Assembly (NCBI GenBank): GCA_030998015.1
Contig: JARWMV010000057.1
Coordinates: forward strand, 34,865-98,864
Length of the DNA: 64,000 nucleotides
Direction: 5' to 3'
From: Ceratorhiza oryzae-sativae
Taxonomy: Eukaryota > Basidiomycota > Agaricomycetes > Cantharellales > Ceratobasidiaceae
The position numbers were made by a program, and so were the translations under genes. Of the stretch, positions 23,101 to 33,576 are shown piece after piece. The notes beneath the pieces were generated by a model. The model was not told the DNA's origin. It worked only from the letters and a program-made list of their open reading frames with translations, and made no database searches. Numbering within the stretch: position 1 is the first letter of the stretch; the number at the start of each line of letters is the position of its first letter.

Positions 23101-23364
23101 TGCCGGGTGAGTGGCCTCTAGGGGTGTTCACACAATACTGATGTTTGTTCAGCTACAAGTGTCGACGTTGAGCGCCTTTTTTCGTTCGTGGGTTCGACAG
23201 TAAGCAAACGTTGCCACCGCCTCAGCTCCTACACAATCCAGGCCTCTGCTATGCTTGGTGCATATGACAAGGCTGGACTTGTACTGCCTGGTTGCCTTGT
23301 TACGCCAAAGATAATAAAGAACGGTGCTGGAAGGGCACAGGCAAAGGCAGTTCCAGCTGCTTAA
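20068..23364 (+). CDS. hAT-family transposase, multi-exon
   Basis: This transposase would cut and join the TAGAG-ended element. A Ser/Thr-rich leader (20068-20380) is a possible first exon. A probable BED-type finger starts near 20447 (HIWTCLAC near 20530, His residues after a likely intron). Conserved blocks follow: the LNDPH/LHPTVRRHKPHRTTIS region (exons ending 20823 and starting 20869), LALDLYSSDNGYDYLG, then MVGDAASNHDTMLDRL (second catalytic Asp region), an acidic insert (21557-21900), TRWNST, and the C-terminal dimerisation block SVDVERLFSFVG near 23160-23200. The stop is TAA at 23362-23364. At least eight introns are visible, one apparently GC-AG (donor near 21498). One junction near 21184 does not keep phase, so the copy may be inactive. 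Confidence 0.75.
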
Positions 23365-24559
23365 TGTTGTCTTCTACCTCCCCGAACATTTTGCTATTTT
23401 CTATACAAACCTCACGACTAGTCTGCTTGTCTACGATTTAAAATATATTGCCGTTGATCTACAATCCCACAATAAACATCCCGCTTTCCCTGAGTGGTGT
23501 GTTGTGTGTAATACGGTCATGTGATCAAGTCCGTCCTATCAGAAACCACCACGGTCGGGTGATGGCGAACTCCAATATCTACACACCATTCTTGGTTCAA
23601 ACTGGTACATATCCTACACTTGAGTGACATTACTCTGGCTCATTATTAGTGGTGGGCCTATGGCTTTTGCTTAAAAACCTGCTTGAACTCTGCCATGCAG
23701 CCTCATCCATGCCACCACAGTTCCAAGTTCATGGTGCCTGACTTGCGCAGTTCTCCCACACTTGTCACAGCAAGCCAGGATTGTGCAAAGAGATTCACTA
23801 TATGAGTAAAGCTAAGTTGTATACAGGAACAAACATGAGGAATGGAGGGTCGCAATTATTCAACATACGGAATCTTGGGAGAGAAGGGTACATTATTCGG
23901 GAACCGCTCTCAATTGCGGAACACAGCTTGCATTATGGCGGGTGCATTAGCGGATGTCGCGTCGCCAGAGTCACAAATGTCTGTTCGGTCTTGGGTAAGT
24001 CACATTTTCACAATCGTAAATTATCATCTTACTCATCTCAACTCTCTTGTCCAGCTCTGCCCCCTTGAGTCCCTCCGCACCGTCTGCACAACCCTTTTGG
24101 CCCCGGCATCCCGGAATGCTGCCAAGACACTGGTGCGCTCGCCGAGCGCTGTCAGCCGTTTGCGTTCGTTAGGCTGAGTACCTGACTCAGCTACTGTTAT
24201 TCCTGGGCGGCTTGTCAGGTGAGTACAACAAAAGTGTATGTCTCAAACTGTACCTGATACAACGCGAGGGACAGTTTTGTTATGTTACGTGGTTCTTTGT
24301 TGCCCGCGTATGTGCCATTCTCATACTACTATTTTCATTGTATCGGGTGTGTGTTTGGTATCCTTCGTGTATTGTTTATAACAGTTATACACGCTTGTTT
24401 GTTTGGTTTTTGAGTTCATGTGATACGAATCAATTTATCGTCAATTTTCTAAACGTTGTTATACTTGATTAGAGCTCAGCGTATGCATGACACTAAGGAT
24501 TTGTCATGTTGAACTGCGGGGAAGTGCAGTATCATTAGCTAGGTTTGCTGATCACAAAC
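23365..24559. other. hAT right interior
   Basis: A possible small two-exon ORF begins at 23842 (GT donor near 23995, AG near 24055), with no recognised family. Otherwise no gene is seen before the subterminal repeats. Confidence 0.25.
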
Positions 24560-24848
24560 AGGAATGACAGAACTGTCGGAACACCTTGGATGCCAGAACG
24601 CCAGAATGCCAGAATGCATGCCGGAATGTCGGAACGCCGGAATGCCGGAATGCCAGAAGCAGGAATCAGACGGTTTCAGAGACGGAGTCCAACAGGTTTT
24701 GTTGATTCCTGCTCCGTTTCTGGCTCCGGCATCACCGGAAATAGCCGGAAATGGGCTGGAATATCCGGCCAATTCTGGCAGCTGGAGTCTGGCACGACAT
24801 CTCTAGCTCCGCTCCCTTGATCTGGTCCATTTTGAAGTCCAGGTCTCC

Positions 24849-25364
24849 TCAGTGGGGTGGAAGTTCTCGGAAACCTTCTTCCCCAAACAGGTCTTCAAAA
24901 TCCCTAAATTCTTCTGGGATTTGTAGGCTTTCACTTGCTGCCCTTGCCTTGATTTTGTCTGGGTATGAGATGGTAAGGTCTTTCCAATCTATGATAGGTT
25001 CTGCTTCCTCAAGCCATTCTTTCCCTAGGACTATGTCTGTGTCACCTAGGGTCATCACATAAAGGGAGCATTTCAGTGTCTTCCCTTCCACTTCAATATT
25101 TAGTTCTGCCCTTTCTTCTATGGCATCCTTGATTTCATTTCCATCAATGGCCACAATTGATTTCTTGTGTTTGAGGGGAGTGGTCTGGATCCCTTTTTCC
25201 CTTGAATAGGCCTTATCGATGAAGTTGGTTGAAGATCCTGAGTCAATCAGTGTCTTTGCTGGTTCCATGATTCCCTCTACCATAGTGTATATTATTGATT
25301 GATTACTAGATTTCTTGAGGTAACATACATCTGTGGTAGGGGTTATATCATGGTCCTCCAACAT
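24849..25364 (-). pseudogene. Pol start (aspartic protease) of the decayed Gyp-B copy
   Basis: 171 aa, with the protease motif LIDSGSSTNFID. It corresponds to 39,8xx-40339 in Gyp-B. The rest of pol is missing. Confidence 0.8.
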
Positions 25365-25468
25365 GGAAGTGGTAGGACCAATTAGTTTTCTGACTTGGAG
25401 CTGCTTTCTTCTTCAACTTGTCTGCTGGCCTTCCCTTGTATCTTAGCTTTGTCATAGGTCCACTGGCC

Positions 25469-27181
25469 TCAGCAGTCCTTCAGGACATGCCCTGATTTAC
25501 TGCATTTGATACAGAGTCCTTCTTTCCTTTGCTTGTCTTTTTCACTGTTTGGTATTCTTACCATGTTGTTAGTTTGGGTATTCCCTGGTTTGCTGCTGGT
25601 CCCTGAAGGCTTGTTCCCCCCTTGTTTGTATTTTGCTGGTGCCCAAGTTGAATTTGATGAGTTGCTGGTCCTTGCATTCATTTTCTGGTTTGCAAACTGC
25701 ATGTCATCCATTTTGCAGGCAAAGTCAATTGGTTGATCTAGGGCAGATGATGGTCCTTTGGCCTCATTTGCCAGCACTTCAATCCTTAAGATCTCTTGTT
25801 GTACTTCAGGTTTTAACCCTTCCCTGAATTGGTCCTTGAGGGCTTCCTGGTTCCAGTCTACCTCTTGGATCAGGATCTGGAATTGGGTAGCATAATCCAA
25901 TGCACTCTTGGTTTGTGTTAATTTCCTTAGCTTCCAGATGGTCTTTTCCTTTATGACTGGGTTGTTAAAGGCATCCAGGAATCCCTTCCTGAAATCCTTC
26001 CAGGATGCAAGGATCCCTGTGCATTCACCTGCTAGTAGTTTCCAGCAGTAAGGTTGTGCCCAGTTTGCTGCTTCCCCATCCTCCATGTTCATTAACACAG
26101 TAGATATCTTTTTTCAGTCATCAAAGGCTGATTTGTCATAGTCAGCAAAGAAAAGTTCCATGCCAATTATGAAGTTCTCTGCTTCCTTCCCCTTTTTCCT
26201 GTTAAATTTGCTGGGTCTCCCTAGTTGCACCTCCTTAGGAGTGTGGTTTGCAGCAAGGGTAGGTTGGTTTGCTTGGGATGGAGGTTCTGTTCAGGGTCTC
26301 ATTGTGGACTTGGCCTGGAAGGTTCTTCCCAGAAAGGGTGTTTGTACTGGGGAGGCTGAGGGGGATTGTGAGGGGCTTCCTATGACCACCCTAGTTCTTC
26401 CCCTGTTCTCTTCTGTCCTTTCCCTCAGCCTTCCTGCTTCAGTTGTTTTCTGGAGCTCATTTCCTAGATCAGTTACCTGTTGTTCTAGTACAGTCAGGAT
26501 CTCCCCTGTGTTTTCAGTTTTCTTCTCTAAGCTTTCAAGCTTTTGCTCTTGCATTCCCAATACCTGGTTTATTTCCAAGGAGATGTCCTTTTATTCTTTT
26601 ATCAGGTTCCCCATTTCTGCTTTCAGGTTGTCCTGGTTCTTTGCCACATAGAGGACATTTCTGTTGGATGTTTCCATTGATCTTACCATCCAGTCCACGT
26701 TTCCTTCTTGTTGTGTTAGTGATATTTGACACTGGTTTATACTTGTGATTGCCTTTTCTAGTTCCCTATGGTTATTGTCTCTAAGTTCCTTGAGCCCTGC
26801 CCTGATGGCAGTGGCAATGGTGTGAATAGGGTTGGCAGTGGTTATGGCTCTGGAACCTGGCTGGGGTTGTGTCCTTGCATCTTCTGCCAAGGCTGTGCCT
26901 TGTTTGTATATGGTTCAGGTCATATCTTCTACCTCATCCCTCTCTGGATTTGAGATATCTTCTGGGTCTGGATTTATCATGAGAATTGGCAGTTGAGGGC
27001 TGCGGAGTGGTATTCCCCTTATTTGCCCTCCCAGGATGGGGGCCTGAGTGGGGTTAGGTTGAGCCACTGGTTGTGGATTTTGTGGCAACCCCCCTGGCAT
27101 TCCTTGGAGGGTTTCATCTGCATTACCTTTGGCCTCTGGGGGAGTAACAGGTTTGGGTGATTGTGGTCTACTATTTGCCAC
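25469..27181 (-). pseudogene. Gag of the decayed Gyp-B copy
   Basis: Several open stretches (25469-26098, 26291-26578, 26591-26890, 26915-27181) are parts of one gag, separated by single in-frame stops. It has an N-terminal Pro-rich region, a coiled coil (26300-26700), the retrotransposon-gag domain (25600-26150) and a CCHC knuckle CIKCSKSGHVLKDC near 25475-25520. Confidence 0.75.
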
Positions 27182-27337
27182 TCTGCTTTGAGATCAAGTT
27201 TGTGGTCTCTGTGACATAGTTTCTTTATGTTCTCTTATGTATCACAGGAGTTAGCTGGTTTCTCATGTACTCAGCCCTTAGTATCTGTGTAGTATACTTA
27301 TGTTTGCCACTAGTTAAGTTAAGAGCTTGCTTTATAA

Positions 27338-27991
27338 TGTTGTGACCCTCTGGATGCTTCCTTGTGAAGCACTTAAGTAGTGGCTGCATTGATGGTTTGA
27401 TGTTATGTGGTATGTATTGAGTGTTCTAGTTACAGTGTTTGCTATGGTCTATGGTGGTTGACAAGATAAAGCAAGCTGAGGCATCCAGTCTTGCTTTATC
27501 CTTCTTATATACATCTGTGGCTGTGGTGGCTGCAGATGTATTATTTAAGCACAATCTGCAGTAAGTACAAGTTATATACAGTACTATGGGTTAGGCAATT
27601 GTTTATCTTAAGTTTGTGCAGCTCTGAATCTTATAGAGCTGCACAAGGTCTGAGGGGTAAGTGCTGAGGTCACGTGATCCTGCCATAAGTGCCAAGATCA
27701 CATGACAACTTGCTCCTCACTCCAAGTAACAAGGGAGAGAAATGCTGGAGCAAGTTCAGGGTAACCACTGTAAGTGCTGGTTAAGCACTGAGATCACATG
27801 ACAACTCACTCCTTGCTCCAAGTAACAATGGAGAGAAATGCTGGAGCAAGTTCAGGGTAACCACTGTAAGTGCCAGTTAAGCACCTGAGGTCATGTGACC
27901 TTGTTTATGGCTTGTTCCACTTAGGAAAAAAATGCCATAAATCTGTAAAATATTTGGTTACTCTGTTATGTCCATTTGACAGGTCATAACA
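27338..27991 (-). repeat. LTR-B, 5' LTR of the truncated copy
   Basis: It starts TGTTGTGACC and ends GGTCATAACA, with two internal repeat units. Nearly every CpG present in the other LTR-B copies is TpG or CpA here. The AGCTTGCTTTAT PBS lies just left of it. Confidence 0.9.
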
Positions 27992-28370
27992 TAGGACCAA
28001 TGGAAACCTGGTAGATGCAATAATGTGTAGAGGGGTATGCATTGCTTCAGTTGAAGTACTACATGGGCACACCATGCAGACAGCAACCAGACCAGACAAG
28101 ACTTACCTCCTGTGAAGCAATATAAAATATTGCTACTACTCTGGAATATCTTGCCATTTAGGTAGCTCAGCTCAAGTTCAGTTATACACACACAAAACCA
28201 ACTGATCCACCTATGGGATATTTTATTGTTTAATCTCAGATACTGATGAATCATGAGCCCAATCAGTGCCATGTCTACATTGTGGTCCAAGAGGGTTACA
28301 CTTCCAACTGCATGCAATTCTAAGGCCAAATGAGAGGGGTGAGAGGGGGCTTAGTTAAGGCTACATTCCC

Positions 28371-28531
28371 AGCCAAAAGCAAATTTGCTAGTTAGGGCTA
28401 GTTAGAGTCCTGGTTCTACATAAGCAGAATTGACACCCAGGTAGCTTGGATTAGCATGCATTACTGGCATCTGTTCTGCTTAGGTAGAACTGGTGCTCTG
28501 ACTAGCCCTCAGTAGCAAATTGGATTTTGCC
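28371..28531. mobile_element. Small foldback element (MITE-like)
   Basis: Two arms of about 60-65 bases (28371-28435 and 28467-28531) are imperfect inverted copies. The best-matched segments are GGCTAGTTAGAG against CTCTGACTAGCC and CTACATAAGCAGAA against TTCTGCTTAGGTAG. The loop is about 30-40 bases. No coding capacity. The exact termini and target duplication were not resolved. Confidence 0.6.
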
Positions 28532-28781
28532 CAAGTTAAGATGTGGATCCCCAGCACATATGCTGGCATTCAGATAAATCAGGAAATGTTTTCAGACAAA
28601 TGAACCTGAGGGACAAGATAATTGGGCACACTAAACCACACAAACCAAAGAACAGGGTGGTATCACCTATGTATATGCTGTCCCAAAACTGGCTCTCTCA
28701 ACCCTCAAGAAGTCTTGTCTGCTTCATGCAGGTCAGATAACTTGTTGTCCTCACAGCACGGCCAGCAAGATGCAGCCATTG

Positions 28782-29074
28782 TGTTGAACTGACCCATATA
28801 TTGTTTGATGTTATATTGATGTTGTTCCTTACTCTCCGCATGTACCCCAAGTTTTGTATGTTAACTCCATTCATAGATACATTAGATAGATACACCTGTT
28901 ATTCACGCATTGTATTCTCCAATTCTTACTATATAACTGAATGTATGCGTCACCTCTCTACTCAGCAACTTTCACCTCTCACTTGTGTATTATACATTTC
29001 GTTGAGCTCTTCCACTTCGCATACACTACGCTGAGTTACTGAAGTGTACTATACATACACTAGATGTTTCAATA
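28782..29074 (+). repeat. Copia 5' LTR
   Basis: 293 bases. It differs from the right LTR at about 17 sites, almost all of them CpG in the right copy and TpG or CpA here. Confidence 0.93.
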
Positions 29075-29086
29075 GGTTATGAGCCC
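29075..29086 (+). promoter_or_regulatory. Copia primer-binding site, probably half-tRNA
   Basis: GGTTATGAGCCC directly follows the 5' LTR. It is complementary to GGGCUCAUAACC, the anticodon stem-loop including CAU of eukaryotic methionine tRNA, not to a tRNA 3' end. Drosophila copia and yeast Ty5 prime from a cleaved initiator tRNA in this way. Confidence 0.7.
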
Positions 29087-29121
29087 TGAGCTTTGTTGAG
29101 CTCACCGTTGCTGCCAAACTG

Positions 29122-32100
29122 TTGAATCCCCAGCTATCTACACCTGCACAATCGCCTTGCTCGTCTCCGCATTTGTCACCTACTTCATCTGCTTGCCACA
29201 TTGAAGACCCTCTCAATGCTACTGGCGTTACTGACAAATTTGCCAATTTTACTTTAAATCCAGCTCCTGCAGATGTATCTTTACCTCCATCACCATCAAG
29301 CACATCAACCCTTGACACTGTCAAACTTGATTTACACAACCAACTTTATACTCTTCAACTTGACTCTACCAAATATCAGTTTGCATTTAACCAACTCAAT
29401 CTCTATGAGCAACTTATCAACATGCATACACAGTCCCAACTCAGGCAATTTCCACCCAACAACCACCTATATCTTCTATCTTTCGCACAGCTAGGCCTTC
29501 TGTCACCCACCAAATCTCCTACTACTTCTGCTGCTCAATTTACTATGGCCACCTCTTTGTTGTCATTGAACCCTACCAATCTGCTGTCCTCTGTGTCCTT
29601 CCTTATCATCGTGGACAAGAATTATTCTATCACTAAACTCCAAGGCCAAGATGATTATCAAGTCTGGTGTATTCAAATGGAGGACATGTACCAAGATGTA
29701 GGCATCTGGGACATTGTCGATGGCTCTACGTCACGCCCTACAACTACTGGCTCTGATCAAAACGACTGGGACAAGAAGAACAAGGCCGCTTTGGGTGCTC
29801 TATGTCGTCGTGTTGATACCAGACCAATGATTCATGTTGCCTGAGCCACTAATGTCACTCAAGCCTGGCAACTACTCAAAAGTCAATACCAATTGCTAGC
29901 CATTGCTGCTATGACTATGCTGCAAAACAAGTTTACCTCTCTTTGTATGACTGAAGGCAACAATCTTGAGTCCCACATCAAGGACTTGCAAAAAATCTTC
30001 AACAACCTTAATATAGTGTCTCTTGCTGAATCTTCGGCTGCACTGAAGGAGATCAATTTTATTCGACAACTTTGTGTCTCTCTGCCTGAATCTTGGCAAC
30101 TCTTGATCTCTGTGATCCCTCAACGGCCCAAACCAGCTGATGCCGATGGCTCACAACTATTGCTTGACATCCAATCATGGCTACTCACTGAATATCATCG
30201 CTGCAAATCCCAGAACAGCAAAAAGTTGTTCTTCGTTCGCAACCGCCAAATTCCCGGAAATCGCTGTATCAATCAACCCCAAAATGTGTCTGCTATAATT
30301 GAAATTATTTGTCACAACTGCGGCATACCTGGTCACAAGAGTCCTGAATGCTGAAAGGCTGGTGGCAGCACATACAAGGGGGGCCGAAATAATAACAACT
30401 GCAGAGGCACAAACTGTGGACGCGAAAAAGGCTGTAGGAACACAGGAGACAGAACCAATAATTGCGAAAATAATCACAATGCGAATAATGGCCAGAATTA
30501 CAATAATCAAAACAATGGCAAACATGCGAACTTTGCCTCATCAACACATTTCACTTTCTCCCTTCAGTTTTCTTGGAATAATCCAACACAGCCATCTAGT
30601 TCCACTCGTCATACTAGCGCTTATGCTCCCTCACCGTCGTGGGAACTGATCTTGCTACCAAATCCTCCTTTGCCATCTATTGAGAAATCAGCTAAATGCG
30701 TCCAGCGCTATTTTGCCGAAAACTTTATGCATTTTTCTTTTACACTACAAACTCTCACTCAGTTTGGCATTGGTCTAGATGACACCTGGACCATCGACTC
30801 TGCCGCTTCGTGTCACATAAAAAATCGCTGTGAGCATCTAGCAAATTTTATTCCTATGTCCATGACAATCCAAGGCATTGGTGGCACTGCCACTATATCT
30901 GGTTTTGGCAAAATTGCTCTGTACACCTATGCTCAAGTCCCTCGCATCATTAACAATAAACCCGTCTATGGTCGCCCTGATGGCCATGTCTTTTTCACCA
31001 ACATTGCACTTGTCAAAGAATCTCCAGTCAACCTATTGTCTCTATCCGCTTGGACTGACAAATATCCTTGGCATACTGCTCATGTGACCAGAGACTACAT
31101 TGCTTTCTTTGATGAAGTTGACACAAATGATCAATGCATATTCGCTCAAGCCCAAAAAATAGGCAAACGATGCACTGGAAATTCGTGGTACCTTATGGCT
31201 ACTACCGATCCTGGGCAGCACACTTATCTGTTGCATACATTGCGTGACTGGCATATCATTCTTGCGCATACAGACCCCCGAAACATCCTTTGTCTCAAAA
31301 ACATGAAACTAGCATGTGGCCTTGAAATATCTACGACTAATACTGTATCTCTAAACCCCAACTTTGATTGCATCAGCTGCATACAAGGGAAGGCTCACGT
31401 TCGACCCTTCAGCAACATCTCTATCGAATCCCCTTGCAAGATTGCCAATTTATTCTACTCTGACGTCTGGGGCCCGGCTGCTGTTTCATTGCTCCAAGGG
31501 AACCTGTACTATATTGTCTTCGTCAACACTGCCACTTGTTTCACCTTTGTGCACTTCATGCGAACAAAAGGTGAAGCTGTCGATCATTACATCGCCCTAG
31601 CAAATTACATCCACACTCAAAAAGGGCAAGAAATCAAGTGCATTCACTTTGACAATGGCAAGGAGCTGATCAACAAATGCTTGCGCAAGTACTGCAACAA
31701 AACTGGCACTGAAATCACTACCACTGCGCCTTACTCATCACAACAAAACGGCACTGCTGAACATGCACATTGCACCTTAGCTGAACAATCTTGTGCAATG
31801 ATTCACAGACACTCTAACACTAGGGGGAAACTATTCTTATGGCAGGAAGCCGTCGCCTACAAAAATCTTATCGCTAATAATTTACCCCACAAAATCCGAG
31901 GCAAATGGCATGTCCCACAGATCGAAATGTTCAATAAACCTATCGATATGTTGTATTTTCAACTTTTCGGCACTACCTGCCATGTCCTCATCCAAACTAA
32001 AGGACACTCGAAAATAGAGGCCAAGACTTGGCACACTATTTTTACTGGTCTAGACCGAAACTCTGGAGGAGTCTGGCGATACCTTGCATGGCCTGATCGC

Positions 32101-32492
32101 GCTATCCATCAATCGCTCAATGTTTATTTTCCCTGCCACCTCCCCGATCCAACTTCTTTCAATACCCCAGCCCCTATATTGACGTCTGAACAATCAGAGA
32201 CCCTATCTGACGAGAAATGGGTCCAGGTCTTTGCACCGAGTGAGGGGGAGATGTGAAATGGCTCAAACGCTCAGCAACACGAGCATATATCCACTCAGCA
32301 CCAAGACCCATCCAATCTATCTCAGGGGGAGCTTCCTACACCCTCACAACCTGCTCAGACCGTCATGGACGTTTCTCCATCTAGTGTGAACAATGAACAT
32401 TCACATTGTCCTACACCAGGTCCTTCCACAATGCCTCAGCCCTCTGATCGCGCCATCCCCAGCATTACTCGACGCATTACTCGCCTACAGAC
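29122..32492 (+). pseudogene. Copia gag-pol, 5' segment (gag, protease, integrase)
   Basis: One frame runs from 29122 to the Gyp-B insertion. It is interrupted only by TGA at 29842, 30352 and 32254. The likely start is ATG 29545, although the frame is open upstream. Visible: zinc knuckle CHNCGIPGHKSPEC (30310-30351), protease TIDSAASCHI (about 30790-30820), integrase zinc region (His near 31245-31268, CISC near 31372), catalytic Asp in YSDVWGP (31459), Asp in HFDNGKEL (31650) and Glu in NGTAEH (31755). All key residues are present, so decay is limited to the TGA codons. Confidence 0.88.
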
Positions 32493-32497
32493 TTGTG

Positions 32498-33277
32498 TGT
32501 TGTGACCCTCTGGAGGCTCCCTTGTGGAGCACTTAAGTAGTGGCTGCGTTGACGGTTTGGTGCTATGCGGTATGTATTGAGTGTTCTAGTTACAGTGTTT
32601 GCTATGGTCTATGGTGGTTGACGAGATAAAGCAAGCTGAGGCATCCAGTCTTGCTTTATCCTCCTTTATATATACCTGTGGCTGCGGTGGCTGCGGATGT
32701 ATTATCTAAGCACACTCCGCAGTAGGTGTAGGTTATGTACAGTACTATGGGTTAGGTAATTGTTTGTCTTAAGTTTGTGCGGCTCCGAATCTTATAGAGC
32801 CGCGCGAGGTCCGAGGGTCATGTGACCTTTTGGACTTAAGCACCTGGCGCTTAATTGCTGAATAAGCGCCGAGGTCACGTGACAACTCGCTCCTCGCTCC
32901 AGGTAACATGGGAGAGAAACGCTGGAGCGAGTTCAGGGTAACCACCGGCGCTTAATTGCTGAATAAGCGCCGGGGTCACGTGACAACTCGCTCCTCGCTC
33001 CAGGTAACATGGGAGAGAAACGCTGGAGCGAGTTCAGGGTAACCACCGGCGCTTAATTGCTGAATAAGCGCCGGGGTCACGTGACAACTCGCTCCTCGCT
33101 CCAGGTAACATGGGAGAGAAACGCTGGAGCGAGTTCAGGGTAACCACCGGCGCTTAATCGTTGGGTAAGCGCCGAGATCACGTGACCTTGTTTATGGTTT
33201 GTTCCGCTTCGGGAAAAATGCCATAAATCTGTACAATATTCGGTTGTTAGGTTATGTCTGCTAGGCGGGTCATAACA
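32498..33277 (-). repeat. Gyp-B 3' LTR (780 bp)
   Basis: TGTTGTGACC...GGTCATAACA, with three 101-base repeat units between about 32840 and 33180. The polypurine tract AAAGGGGGGATAA (minus strand, 33278-33290) borders it. Confidence 0.93.
32840..33180. repeat. 101-bp tandem repeats in LTR-B (3 units)
   Basis: The TCACGTGAC box recurs at 32875, 32976, 33077 and (as ATCACGTGAC) 33178, a constant period of 101 bases. Each unit also holds an inverted repeat GGCGCTTA...TAAGCGCC and the CGCTCCTCGCTCC / CGCTGGAGCGAG pair. Confidence 0.9.
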
Positions 33278-33355
33278 TTATCCCCCCCTTTGGACATGTC
33301 TTGGGGGATCTCGAGGCATGTTTCTTTTTTCTGGGTTCTAAAAGTTTCTAAAAGG

Positions 33356-33479
33356 TATCTCATATATCGAGGAGGTTAAGGGCGCTGGACTCGAACCAAC
33401 GACCTTCCGTTCGATGTGTAATTGATTAGCTAGGAGATGATGAGTCAGGCTAGACCCCTTAACCTCTACGCTACATGAG
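33356..33479 (-). other. tRNA-like sequence with B-box, not a canonical tRNA
   Basis: On the minus strand GGTTCGAGTCC (B-box consensus) lies in a T-arm-like hairpin GTTGG/CCAGC, with an A-box-like TAGCGTAGAGG about 80 bases upstream and an 11-base pairing GAGGTTAAGGG/CCCTTAACCTC. The D and anticodon arms do not fold normally. It may be a tRNA relic, an intron-bearing degenerate tRNA or the head of a SINE. It lies between the rep gene and the 3' LTR. Confidence 0.35.
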
Positions 33480-33576
33480 ATTACTTTCTCTTTGCTTATT
33501 TCCTTGTTTAAGCTTACTTCTCGACACATGGTCTGTGAATAACACAGCTTATACAAAGATAAATTATTTTTATTTT

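Larger units (their letters stand above)
17930..24805 (+). mobile_element. hAT transposon, 6.9 kb, with transposase
   Basis: The ends are TAGAGATGTCATGCCAGA at 17930 and its inverted match TCTGGCACGACATCTCTA at 24805, which fits the hAT end consensus and resembles the ends of the element at 9910. Subterminal zones (17940-18150 and 24560-24790) are dense in degenerate GCCGGAATG/GCCAGAATG units. A hAT transposase lies inside. No 8-base duplication is present (ACCCATGG versus GCTCCGCT), and the left flank is Gyp-C while the right flank is a Gyp-B relative. This copy therefore probably arose by recombination between two insertions. Confidence 0.8.
24806..27991 (-). mobile_element. Truncated, CpG-decayed copy of the Gyp-B family
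   Basis: Minus orientation. From right to left: 5' LTR (27338-27991), PBS, gag, and the start of pol, cut off at 24806 by the hAT element. It matches Gyp-B at 39770-43180 almost base for base except for CpG to TpG/CpA changes and a few indels. Because it lacks several one-base deletions seen in Gyp-B, it shows the family's original gag frame better than Gyp-B itself. Confidence 0.88.
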
